Source: Hofstenia miamia | Lineage: Eukaryota > Xenacoelomorpha > Acoela > Hofsteniidae | Length of the DNA: 45,095 bases | NCBI GenBank assembly: GCA_900660155.1 | Contig: CABFPE010000503.1 | Coordinates: 97,807-142,901 of the forward strand | Direction: 5' to 3' | Made by a program: the position numbers and the translations under genes | Shown: in pieces, positions 35,861 through 45,095 of the stretch | Layout: the number at the start of each line of letters is the position of its first letter | Numbering within the stretch: position 1 is the first letter of the stretch | The notes under the pieces: model-generated | What the model saw: only the letters and a program-made list of their open reading frames with translations | Database searches by the model: none | Told to the model about the DNA's origin: nothing

Positions 35861-37484
35861 CAAACTATTATAATTACACTTCTAACAACATAGAATTGCG
35901 ATATTTTCTATATTTCAATTCTTTAGATAACTTTAAATACTTTCTAATTTCAGTGAACTGAAGCTGTGAACGTCTTACTTTATTTAGTTAGTTTATTTTT
36001 GTAAGATATTTAAAATATATAAAATTAAGAGAAGTATTATCAATCATTATGGTTTAAATTGCTGTGGAGTGTAGCATCACTTAACATTGAATAAAAAATA
36101 AGTAAGAAATAAACATATTTAAAGTTAAAGCCAAACATATTTACTCCTCTTTTAGTATGTGTCAAACTTCTCAAATATCAATTGCGGTAGAACAGAAAAT
36201 CTTTAAAACTTTTAGTGTTCCTTCCTAATTAGAAAATACAAGCGTTTTATTATGAAGTTTCTTAAATTTTCCACTTCTAGTAATATTATTACTACTTAGT
36301 TCCGTAAGCAACTAAAACAAAATTTCACAATCAAAAACAGGTAACTCAATTTATAGACATTATTTATGAGATTCCAAAGAAATAAATTTCAGTATTATTC
36401 CAATTAAAATACTGTAGCCTACTGAAGCAATAAAAAATTTTTCTCAAATTAAACAAAATATTCTCTAATTTTCAGATAATACAATGAATATGTTTTAGAT
36501 TTTGGCCGGAAAACCGCCGGTAATTTTACCGTTCTTGCTTAAATTTTCCAAGCGGCTGCAGGCCGGTTCCATCTCTGGTTTAGGCATAAGTGCATTAGGT
36601 TTGGTGGTGTTAAGGTAGAATATTATATTTTTGATTGAGTACTTGTATTTTCAATGAAATTATTTTTGCCCTATTTCTACTTCACTGACTTCAGCTCAGT
36701 TGATTTCTACGACTATGTTGGTCAATATGCAAAAGATAATGGGGTCTCAATATCACTACTCACAATTGGGGCTTATTGCAAAATTTCTCAACTTGGTAGT
36801 GTTGTTGCAGCTACTAATGGAAGTGTAAAAGTTGTTGATCCCATTGACCTTGGGGATGAATTTCGTGAGATCATTGATGATAGGCTTATTGCAATTAATA
36901 TGAAAGCAACATTGGTTCTACCCAAACAATTTTACATTCGTAACTATGGATTTCTTAAGAACAAGTCCAATAATTATCAAACCTTCGAAATAGGAAACGT
37001 AACCCAAAACAAGGAATATGGAATAGAGTTTGGAATAAAGAGTTTGATAGATAGAAATTCAATTGGGAAGGCCGTGCTTTTTCAGTTAATCTTGAACTAT
37101 TCCGATCGTGATGGTAATAGAATATGCAGAGTCTATGGAAAGAGTTTAAAAACTACAAAAAGTAGAGAGGAGGCTGAAGAAAATGCTGATCTAGAAGTGA
37201 TAACAGTGAATGCCATGCAGCAGGCAGCACGAATACAACTTCTAGGAAAGCTAAATATAGTACGATCTCGTTTACTTGCACAGGAGCGTTTTTTCGCACG
37301 TCAGGAGCAATGGCATACACTTGCCGCCAATAGAATTTTAGCTTTTGGAAACCAACATGTAAAGGACTATTTAAGTGAATTAATAGTCACAGATGAAACT
37401 CTAGAGAAACAAAGAGCAAAACAATCAGACCAAGCTGCTGCGAAGATGTTTCAAACACTTGTTTTCGATAAATCAAAGATTTAA
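29770..37484 (+). CDS. vWA-domain protein with Sec23/24-like zinc finger, copy B (paralogue of copy A)
   Basis: Exons are 29770-30282, 30885-31270 and 36695-37484 (TAA), 562 residues. Intron phases (0 and 2) and positions equal those of copy A. An in-frame ATG exists at 29746, but 29770 gives the N-terminus shared with copy A. Features are an acidic N-tail, a C4 zinc finger (C64, C67, C89, C92; WTCKYCGAGN), and a vWA domain with complete MIDAS (D145-x-S-x-S; Thr255 in GSTALGP; Asp281 in CTDGEAN). Exon 3 is about two-thirds identical to copy A by eye (DDRLIAINMK, LPKQFYIRNYG, LEVITVNAMQQAARIQ). Intron 2 is 5.4 kb, against 0.5 kb in copy A, and holds a transposase relic, a small ORF and a hAT-like element. 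The exon 2 donor (GTGCAG) is weak but fits the frame and the copy A junction. AATAAA near 37706 may be the poly(A) signal. Confidence 0.85.
31271..32329. other. First part of copy B intron 2
   Basis: AT-rich intronic sequence. The 60-codon + ORF at 31705-31887 is hydrophobic and lacks a domain; I regard it as chance. Confidence 0.4.
32330..33250 (-). pseudogene. Mariner/Tc1-like (DDE_3-type) transposase relic
   Basis: Reading the - strand in shifting frames gives a linear series of transposase motifs. They are VKDLKKCPYRIHTKQKLTSA (about 32915-32855), TSDDAHFLVERKVN around the first catalytic Asp (about 32775-32730), and ALISQRGIIGHYFL (about 32680-32640). Then comes WFQEDGASSHTF with the second Asp (about 32545-32505), overlapping in another frame WLKEHFGKRLVSR (about 32495-32455). 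This is the pattern of the large invertebrate mariner-like family with QDGAxxH and WLxxxFxxRxISR. Stops and frameshifts are frequent. No TIRs were found. Confidence 0.7.
33847..34086 (+). CDS. Small unrecognised ORF in copy B intron 2
   Basis: An open frame of 79 codons begins at an ATG in good context (ACAATGGC) and ends TAA at 34084-34086; an upstream ATG at 33823 would add eight residues. The peptide is basic at the start (MARLPRSLRIEEYQKFWRHR), has a CGKC pair, three Trp and balanced charge, and looks more protein-like than other ORFs of its size. A run AATAAAA near 34369 could be a poly(A) signal. It has no intron and lies within an intron of copy B on the same strand, so it may be a nested or retro-copied gene. 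I do not recognise the family. Confidence 0.4.
   Translation: MARLPRSLRIEEYQKFWRHRPNHSMTKDIFDNIFPQPGTGLYPLKEWFPKCGKCLFNRDALTDHELTPSEVAYWNFHDV
34087..35687. other. Middle part of copy B intron 2
   Basis: No exon is recognised. A short GC-richer patch at 34905-34965 and a motif at 35167-35190 (GCGCTGGTTAAAGGCGCTGTCA), similar to one at 23255-23278, may be repeat fragments. Confidence 0.35.
35688..36577. mobile_element. hAT-like non-autonomous element in copy B intron 2
   Basis: The left end AGGAGTTGGAACCGG (from 35688) and the right end, in reverse complement CAGAGATGGAACCGGC (to 36577), form short inverted termini with a hAT-like CAG start. The same end appears alone at 14055-14071. GC-rich patches with CCGG motifs mark both subterminal regions (35725-35755 and 36500-36570) around an AT-rich core. 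No coding sequence and no clear 8-bp target-site duplication were found. The right end lies about 120 bp before exon 3. Confidence 0.6.
35804..35858. repeat. (TA)n microsatellite with one C interruption
   Basis: About 27 TA units, interrupted once by CA at 35824, inside the hAT-like element. Confidence 0.95.
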
Positions 37485-40400
37485 ATTACTTCTAGTGGCA
37501 TTAATATTGTGTTTTTATGTAAAATCAATTTCCTCCAATATTTTGATTAATTGAATTTGTATTTGTTTTGGATTATGAAAATTAGTTATTTCATAATATT
37601 AAGTAGACTGAAATGGATTTTATATTTAAATATGGTGAAAAGCCAAAACTTAAATATTATCTGTTTAAAAACTTAAATCAACTAATTACAATATTTACTA
37701 ACACAATAAAATATGTGTTGACACACTAAAAGCATTTGAAGCATAAAAAATTGCAATTATGGTAATTTTTTTATGTATTTAGCCGGTAAAACCTGTAAAA
37801 ATTTTTATGGTTTAGTAATTTTTGCACTCCGCAAATATTATTGACTAACACAAGTTGCTCATGGTTTAAATAAGTTGTAGAAAGATGCGTGTTACACAAA
37901 ACAGTTTCTCCAGTTTGAAAGATGAAACATCATCTGATATTCTGTTTTGCAAGTTTTATTAAGGGCCAACCATGCCCTTCAAAACTTCTTTATCATAAGC
38001 CAATCACTGCGTCATATGCAAATTCATTAAGTATGGGTATTCTGAATGCAAATATTCACTAAACTTTGTAATCATAAAATTTGTTTTCGTCAAATGTACT
38101 GCAAAGGGGTACCCTAAAAATTGTCTCCATAATTATGCATTTTATATAAAATATTTCAAGAAAATCGAATTCAGGATAAAAAATTTAGCATATTAATAAA
38201 TTTTTTCAAAAATTTACTCTATGGTTTAAGAATTATCACCACTCAAATTTTGCTAAAATTTAAAATTACATTGATTGGATTTACATCAAAATTAGTAATT
38301 AGATTTTTACAAATGTCCACTCTTAATATTTCCTTCAAGTATGAATAAATTCGTACACAAAACATTAAATATTCCAAATTTTTGGCATTGAATTTAATTT
38401 TTTCAATATGAAAACTATATTTTTTATTGAAAAATTAAATAGAAAATTGAATTCAACTTGCAAAAAATGAGCCTAGTGCTAAACATCAAAGTTATGCTAT
38501 AAAATTGCGAAACTAATTTGTTCAGCTCACTGTCCGGATATTTATTGCCAGCATTGTATGTAATCAGTTTGCTTTGCAGCTTGTATTAAATAAACTACTG
38601 GAGGTTCCTAATTTAATACTGATTTAGTTGTTTTTCCATACAATTTATGTTTGTCTATTGCTTTGTTTTGTTTTAGTTAAAATGATTATTGGACTAAAAG
38701 CTGCAGACAATTTATAGAAATGGTATATATTGACCAGATTGAGAAGATTTTTCTGTAGAACTACATGGGTAAGACAATTTTGAGAAGGTGCTTTTCTGTT
38801 GGCCCTTCGTTGTTTAAAAAATAACTGCCTACTTCCTTCTTGGTATTGGAAAAATAGTGTATAGAAATTAAAGTAGATGATAAGTAAAAATGAGGGTAAT
38901 TTTGACATGATACGTTATTTATTTTTATACTCTTCAACAACCACAATAATTAATTTGCAAGTATGAATGTATTTATGTTTTTCAGAATCTGTTAGAGCTT
39001 CACTATAATATGCTCATCCCATTGTTAAAGTACAAAAGAAATCAACGTCAGACTATATAAACGCTGAAAGATCCAACAAGTTCGGTTGAGTTCTCATTGG
39101 AAAATTGACAATGTCACTTGTTTTCGTGTGTTGTGGCCTCTGAAAATGAGAACAACATGAAGCCTTTCTTGGATGGTACCAAAGAATGCAATCATACTCT
39201 TCGAAATGCACTGTAGTTGTTGAATATGAGAATATTATTACAAAAACCGGATTTCTCATTGGAAAAAAAATCATATTTGCATATACTACAGACACAAAAG
39301 TAATTTTTAGCATGAGCAGGTCCAACCCCATAGATGCGTCCATGCAAAAGGCTTTCAATATTTCCTAACAGGCTTGGATAAAATTGTTCAAAAGTATGGG
39401 CAAATAGCTTTGTTAGTTAAAAATAACATCAGTAGAAACTTCGTTTGTCATAAATTTGAAATTTTAAATTTATGCGATGTCAAACTATTCTTAAATTTAT
39501 AATTTTGCAAAAGTACAGTAAGAAAAAATTGTAAATTTAATTCCTTTGTAAAAGCAATATTTCATCTTTTAGCGTAGTAAGATTTTTTCTTAGTTCTGTT
39601 TTTAAATTTTGTAAAAGTAGCCTTTGTTTCATTGCTGAAATTAGATGCCATCTTTTTATTCAAGTGAAAAACAAAAGTTACGTGTTGTAAATAAGTTTCT
39701 TTTTAGTTGGAATTACAGAATTGTAATTGGTACAAGTACAAGTACAATAGGATTGGAGAGAACTGTCTCAAATTGCATTGTATTTTTGCTTGTTTGTACA
39801 AAGTGGATTGAAAATAGAAAGTATATTAGAATAGTTAATAATTAGCACAAAAGACAAAGGAATTACTAGAGCGCTACAGTTGAGACTTTGAAGTTCAATT
39901 GTTGTAATGAGTGTAGAAACTTGTTTTTAAGCTTAATGTTTAAATTTCTTTTCATCAAATCAAATTTAAACTGATTTTGATTTGAGGCGGTTCTTTCAAA
40001 GAGTTAGAAAGAATTGACCAGTACAATAGATGTGCTCTAAATTGTTGCCTAGCAAACAAAATCATAAATTTTGAGTCTAGAGACACTTTTATTACAGATA
40101 TTTACTTTTGTAAATCTTTTCTAAAAGCTAACTAGCATCGAATTTCTTGCATTTATTTATTGCCTTTGAAATGACAATTGTAAATTTATAGTCGGAATTT
40201 AGCTAGGTCAGACCAATTTCATATAAATATTTTCCTCTAGTCTTTACAAAATATGATTCTGGAAAGTTAATAAATATAGTTGCATCACTATAGAAATTCA
40301 CTTTAGTCATTCTGTTGCAGATATAGAGTAGTGTTTTTGGGGCTGAAGCTTTTTTACTAGCCGCAAGTTTTTACTTGTAGACGCAGCCGCAAATATTGAA

Positions 40401-40693
40401 GCCGGTCTTGTGCTTAGTTAAATATAATCGATAATGACTGAAATATTAGGCCTCTGCGAGTTGAATGTCTTAGGTTCAAATCGAATTCAAATTGGAACCC
40501 TAACTCGCGAGTTCGTTGAGCTACAAATATATTTAGATATATTTTTCTCGTTAGATATAACTAGATATAACTGTCTACCCTATATAAATGTTAGACAAAA
40601 ACACATCATATTAAAACCAAGCCTAATGCCTCGCAATTTGAGATAAAATATTAATTCTTCGACATTACAGGGAAATATTATGGAAAAAATGAT
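37485..40693. other. AT-rich intergenic region
   Basis: The 3' UTR of copy B comes first, then AT-rich DNA. ORFs at 38645-38946, 39053-39368 (both strands), 39645-39845 and 40434-40646 have no recognisable domain. The region around 39060-39370 is somewhat less AT-rich and could be a relic of something coding, but no frame is convincing. Confidence 0.4.
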
Positions 40694-40950
40694 CTCATTC
40701 AAAATAATATCGTGTTCGTTTCAAGTAACCTCACTGCCCTACTAAACATGTGATGTATTTTAGAGCTATTCTCATTCAAAATAATATTATGTTTAGTTCA
40801 TATGTAACTTCATAGCCTTACTAAGTAAATATGTATTTTACAACTTTATATTCAATTATGTGAAATAAACGTATGTACAGTTCGTATGTATTTTGATAGG
40901 GTTAATCAGTAAATATGCGTCTTACTATTTTATATTCCATGATGTAACCT
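40694..40950. repeat. Degenerate tandem repeat, unit about 77-82 bp, just over three copies
   Basis: Units begin at 40694, 40771 and about 40848, with a partial fourth near 40930. The first two share the start CTCATTCAAAATAATAT and all share the order ATTCA / GTTC / GTAAC / TACTAA / ATGTATTTTA. The third unit is more diverged. Confidence 0.8.
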
Positions 40951-43740
40951 GTACCAACCTACACAGAGCTTGGTTTCATAGGGCAAAAGGGGGGGATGAA
41001 TTTGCCACATTATGTTGTATGCATTCTATGGCAAAATTATCGATTTCAAATGAGGTCTACTTTATGTTTTCTTGTACTTTGGAACGCCGAATTTGACAGT
41101 GAGTGTATTTTTATGTACGACTCATTCTCATTAAAGAAGAAAATTCGCATAATTGGCGGTAAATTGGCCATCTAACTATCTAAGTGATATGTTTTTATCA
41201 AACTGCTCTTTTTATTCACTTGATGATGAGTGAGTATAAAACAAAAAAAGCAGAAACTTTTTATTGATAAAAATCGGACATTTATTACAGGAATTTTTCA
41301 GGAAGGCAATAAAGTAATAAAGAAATAATTAATTAACAAGTATGTCAGCACATTTTGCCCTAACTTTCTTTAATTTTTATCATGTGTATTTATTCCTTTA
41401 ACGTACGTTATTGCCCATATTTTGGCAACTAGCTACTATGGACCTTTCTGTGAAATGGTTAAATGTTAGTTATGACTTTCATTCATACGAACGACATCCT
41501 ATGACGTGTACGATGAGCTGTTGTCCAAAGTCACTCTGCTTTGGAAACACTTCACAATAGAGAATAGTGTGGACTTAGTAAAACTGGAACAACTATCATT
41601 GATGTAAGTAGGAAACATCCCTCTCTTAAGCCTTCAGATGATCGACAACGACAACCAAAACATTGAAAAACGCAAAAACATAAATAAAACACAAACAAAA
41701 CATGTAGCACCAACAATGATTTCAATGGTTCATCATTATGCCAATATATTATTTTTTATAATTCATTTTGGTCCATTTGTTCTTTTGGTTGCATACCCTA
41801 TTAATTACATTTTAAACGATACCGTAGCTCATATTTCCAACAAAGAATGTCCATTAAATCCCGTTTTATATAAAGTCATATAGAATTCAAAATTTTTTTG
41901 CCAAATCACAAACAAAATTTATTTCTAGAAATATGGAAATTCAGAAGAAAAAGGTACTGTTATATCGGCCTGCATTTATAATACTTTAGAAGAAAGGTAC
42001 TTCACACACACTTCAATGAGATCGCAATGCCGGAAGAGTGATTACCATTTCGATTTTAATTGGTTTGAAATACTTTCATCAATATACCTTGCTTCATACG
42101 ATTTCTGTTTGTGTTAGCTGATTGATCATTTAAGTACAGCATTTGTAATGTCAGAAAATTTTTATTCTGCAAAGCTGAATTTTATTGAAGCAGCTGTTTA
42201 AACAGAAATCGTTGGTTTTCACTATTTACAAAATGATAATCGCAGATATGCAGATATGTCGGTTACTTAAATTTTGTATTTATTCGAATAGGCCTACACA
42301 AATGCCATTTTTCTGCTGAATGTGGAGCAATAATTCTAATTTGTTGGATAAAATATATTGTTCAAACAAAATACGGTTTTTTGCAAAAAATAATCTTTGT
42401 CTATTGTATACTAACTACCTAATAAAAAACTTACAGATTTTAACGAACCAAGTTCATTTGATTTGGAGCAATGATGCTGTAAAACATCGATTCTGCAATA
42501 TTTCTTGCTGAGATGAAGTGACATTATATTATATATGAGAACTATAGGATATTATTTCAAAAAATATTTGAATATAATTAATTCTTTATAGTAACCAATA
42601 GAACAGCATTTAAATACTTAACCAAATATCACTTAAGTGTTTACACAGATTCTCAAAGAATAAACGCACTGATTTTGCTGTGAATTTAATCTAGATTGAA
42701 TTTGCACAATGAAGTAAATTTATCTATCACACGTGATAATTTATTTACCCTCGAAAATTAAGTATTTAGTTAAAGGTAAGAATCTGATTTGTATTAATTA
42801 AAACAATTGTGCTAAGCAACATTAATTGCCTTATTCCATTTGCACTGTCACACGACACAGTCTTAGAGGCATAAAATCCTGCGTCCATTCGCTTAAATTT
42901 TGTTGATTCGTTCTCAATGCGAACTCTTAATTCATAAAAAAATTGTGAGTTATAGTTTTTGAAACATCAAAAGTACGTGTTAATAAAGTCAAAATTGCAC
43001 TAATATTCAATCAAATCTAAACATATTTTTATTGCGGGCAAAATAATACAGAATGGAATTTAAATTTGATAAATTTCAAATATTTACTATGATATCTCCA
43101 GTAACCAATCGTCAGCTAATTAATGATGCAAATTAGTTTCTTCATTTTCTATTAAGTATCTTGTTGCTACCATTTAGAATAATTTTTCTTGTAGTGAAAT
43201 CATGTAACAAGTCTTCTATTTCTATCATAAGAACTATACCACTCAATACTAACTTCCAAATAAAATAAGACTTTTTAATACATTGATTTTGCCGCTCTTC
43301 TTCTCTTGGATAATACAACAAGAAAATTACATTCTATTAAATATTTTGCTTATCTCTTTCATACTTCAACTTTTTGATATTTTTTCTCTTTAATAAGCTT
43401 TGAAATAGTAAATTTAATAATTACAACTTTGTATACTTTAAGTCTATACGTCATTCAAATCTAAGAAGTGCAGTTCACATTATATTTTAAAGCAAAATTT
43501 TAAGAAATCTAAGACTTTTAAATATTTTTTCCACAATTATTTGTTGCACCAAAAGACGTAAAACACAATTTAAATTACTTTTTGGGAAGTTTTTCCAAGC
43601 AAATTATACTATTGAAAATCCTGACACCCATTATATCGTCTGCTCTTGTAATACATGTCACACAAAACAAGGATTAAACTATTATTAGTGTAATTTAGTA
43701 TATTTTCAATTTGAATAATTAATTAAATAAGTCTCTTAAT
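40951..43740. other. AT-rich intergenic region
   Basis: No gene is recognised. The 81-codon + ORF at 41638-41883 has a hydrophobic segment (ANILFFIIHFGPFVLLVAYP) but no homologue I can name, and low-complexity Lys/Asn composition; probably chance. Confidence 0.4.
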
Positions 43741-43790
43741 GATAATAATAATAACAAAAATAATAATAATATTAACAATAGTAATAATAC
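43741..43790. repeat. (AAT)n-rich simple repeat
   Basis: An imperfect AAT/AAC trinucleotide tract immediately before the LINE sequence begins. It may be the insertion site or the tail of an adjacent element. Confidence 0.85.
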
Positions 43791-45095
43791 AGAGCAGAGG
43801 CATGCAGGTCAGGTCAGAAAGCTTAAACTAGATGAGAATAAGGGAAAAAGAAAAGCTGAACAGACGAAGCAAAAGGAAAATGAAGTGGTAGATGTAGTAG
43901 TAAAGATAGAAACAGCAGCAACAGAGACATCATTCAAGGTAAGGATGAAGAAAGAAATAGAAGACAGAAGAATGGTTGCCAGTACCAAGAGGCATTAAGA
44001 GAAGCAAGTTAGCAGTAGAGACAGCAAAGGTTAACAAAGTATTAGAAAGGATAGACGCTAAGAGTGTAACAGAGATAAACAGGATAGTGTATGCAGGCGC
44101 ATGGGAGGTGCTGAAGAATGTAGGCAGGGACATGAAGAAGAAAAGACTACAAGAAGATAAGGGAGACAGAAAGCAAGCATGGGAGAGAAGAATTGAGAAT
44201 AAAGTGGCAAAGATTAGGCAGCAAATGGGGAAGATCAAGACAAGTAAGGCGGTACAGGACAGGTGCAGGGTAGGTAAGGGGAAGACTATAGAAACTGCAA
44301 GATAAGAGCTTAAGCAGAGATTAGTTGCAGAAGCTGAGAAACGGAGAAAATATAGGGCAAGGGCGAAGCAGGCAAGAGACAATATGAAGTTTGAGACTCA
44401 AGAAGGAAGATTCTACAAAGAACTAGATGCAGGAGAAAAGGCTACAGCTAGAGCAGGCGAGGACACAGTAAGGTTCTGGGAGAAGATATGGGCAAGTGAG
44501 GTACTAGAGATAGAGATGGAGAAGGGCTTCAGACAAGAAGAAGAAGTAATCACAACGGCAAAGCTAAAGGAAGCTCTAAAGAAGATGAAGAATTGGAAGG
44601 AGCCAGGCAGAGATGAGGTACATGGGTATTGGCTGAAGAAGTTCCCAAGTGTTCATGAGAGACTAGCAGTAGCATTGGAGGAGTGTGTGGTGAGTGGGTG
44701 CCCAGAGTGGATGGTAGTGGAAAGGCCATTTCTGATACAGAAGGACCCAAAGAAAGGCAGTGAGGCAAGCAACTTCAGGCAAAAACCATGTCTGCCAACA
44801 ACTTGGAAATTGCTAATTTCTGTGATTTCAAGTAGGTTGGCGTGTTACTTAGACCTGCACAGGTTGATACCAGAGGAGCAGAAGGGATGTAGGACAAAGA
44901 CAAGAGGATGCAAAGATCAGTTGTTAATAGACGAGGCAGTAGTGGAGAATTGTAGAAGAAGGAAGACAAACTTAACAATGGCATGGATGGATAGACTACA
45001 GGAAGACATATGACAGCATATCACATAGATGGGTATTGAGGACGCTAGAGGCCAATGGAGTTTCACAATTATGGGTGGAGTTTCTAGAGAGGGAG
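43791..45095 (+). mobile_element. LINE (R2/NeSL-like group), 5' part, running off the window
   Basis: GC content and purine bias rise sharply at about 43795. The first about 190 codons are in two frames (about 43830-43980, then 43976 onward) and form a highly basic, helical N-terminal region. A stop lies at 44303-44305. Then 44384-45013 holds the first half of a reverse transcriptase: LKEALKKMKNWKEPGRDEVHGYWLKK (fingers entry), PEWMVVERPFLIQKDPKKGS, NFRQKPCLPTTWKLLI, EEQKGCRTKTRGCKDQLLID and RRKTNLTMAW. This series, in particular EQKGC...KDQLLID, is characteristic of R2/NeSL-type RTs. A 4-nt duplication (TGGA, 44984-44991) shifts the frame exactly at the first catalytic Asp block. The open frame then continues as YRKTYDSISHRWVLRTLEAN to the end of the window. 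The copy is therefore inactive. Confidence 0.85.

Noticed and set aside
39053..39368. Overlapping ORFs on both strands, possibly a gene relic
   Set aside because: Neither strand gives a recognisable motif or splice structure; base composition alone is not enough.
41638..41883. 81-codon ORF with a hydrophobic segment
   Set aside because: Lys/Asn-rich low-complexity start in AT-rich DNA, no partner exons, no family recognised.
1..45095. CRISPR arrays, operons, bacterial RBS or terminators
   Set aside because: No regularly spaced short repeats and no prokaryotic gene layout; all genes seen are eukaryotic or from eukaryotic transposons.

Overview
The window looks like a stretch of an invertebrate animal nuclear genome. 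It is very AT-rich, genes are split by spliceosomal introns, and most of the space is intron, intergenic DNA and mobile-element debris (Ty3-type LTR, Tc1/mariner-like, LINE, hAT-like and foldback elements). There is no operon-like packing and no bacterial signal. I cannot name the species.

Layout. 1-3045 holds the 3' end of an unrecognised serine/proline-rich gene on the + strand (four exons). About 4735-13490 is a Ty3-type LTR retrotransposon on the - strand, broken by stops and frameshifts. It carries gag with a zinc knuckle, a decayed protease, RT, RNase H and a D,D-35-E integrase. Downstream of pol lies a third ORF that does not look like env and ends in an SGNH-hydrolase-like domain. This ORF contains a direct duplication of about 260 bp with a single N at the junction, probably an assembly artefact. 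17076-20051 and 29770-37484 are two same-strand paralogues with identical exon phases. Each joins a Sec23/24-like zinc finger, a vWA domain with an intact MIDAS, and a beta-sandwich/helical C-terminus. They resemble the vWA half of the circularly permutated Ras proteins.

Between and inside the paralogues are several nested transposons. The most elaborate is a palindromic (foldback) element at about 22970-26420. Its left arm has been invaded by a short Tc1-type element, and that in turn by a dead Tc1-like transposon with matching terminal inverted repeats (TIRs). A LINE RT relic follows at 26452-27300, then a candidate terminal-inverted-repeat element full of CCATTNNTGG motifs at 27890-29166. 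The 5.4 kb second intron of the downstream paralogue holds a mariner-like transposase relic, a small unrecognised ORF and a hAT-like non-autonomous element. The right end (43.8-45.1 kb) is the start of an R2/NeSL-like LINE that runs off the window.

The two vWA genes appear to be intact, expressible genes from one duplication. The large size difference between their second introns comes partly from transposon insertions. Coordinates of exons were set by splice consensus, reading-frame continuity and comparison of the two paralogues. Repeat borders were set by eye and are approximate.
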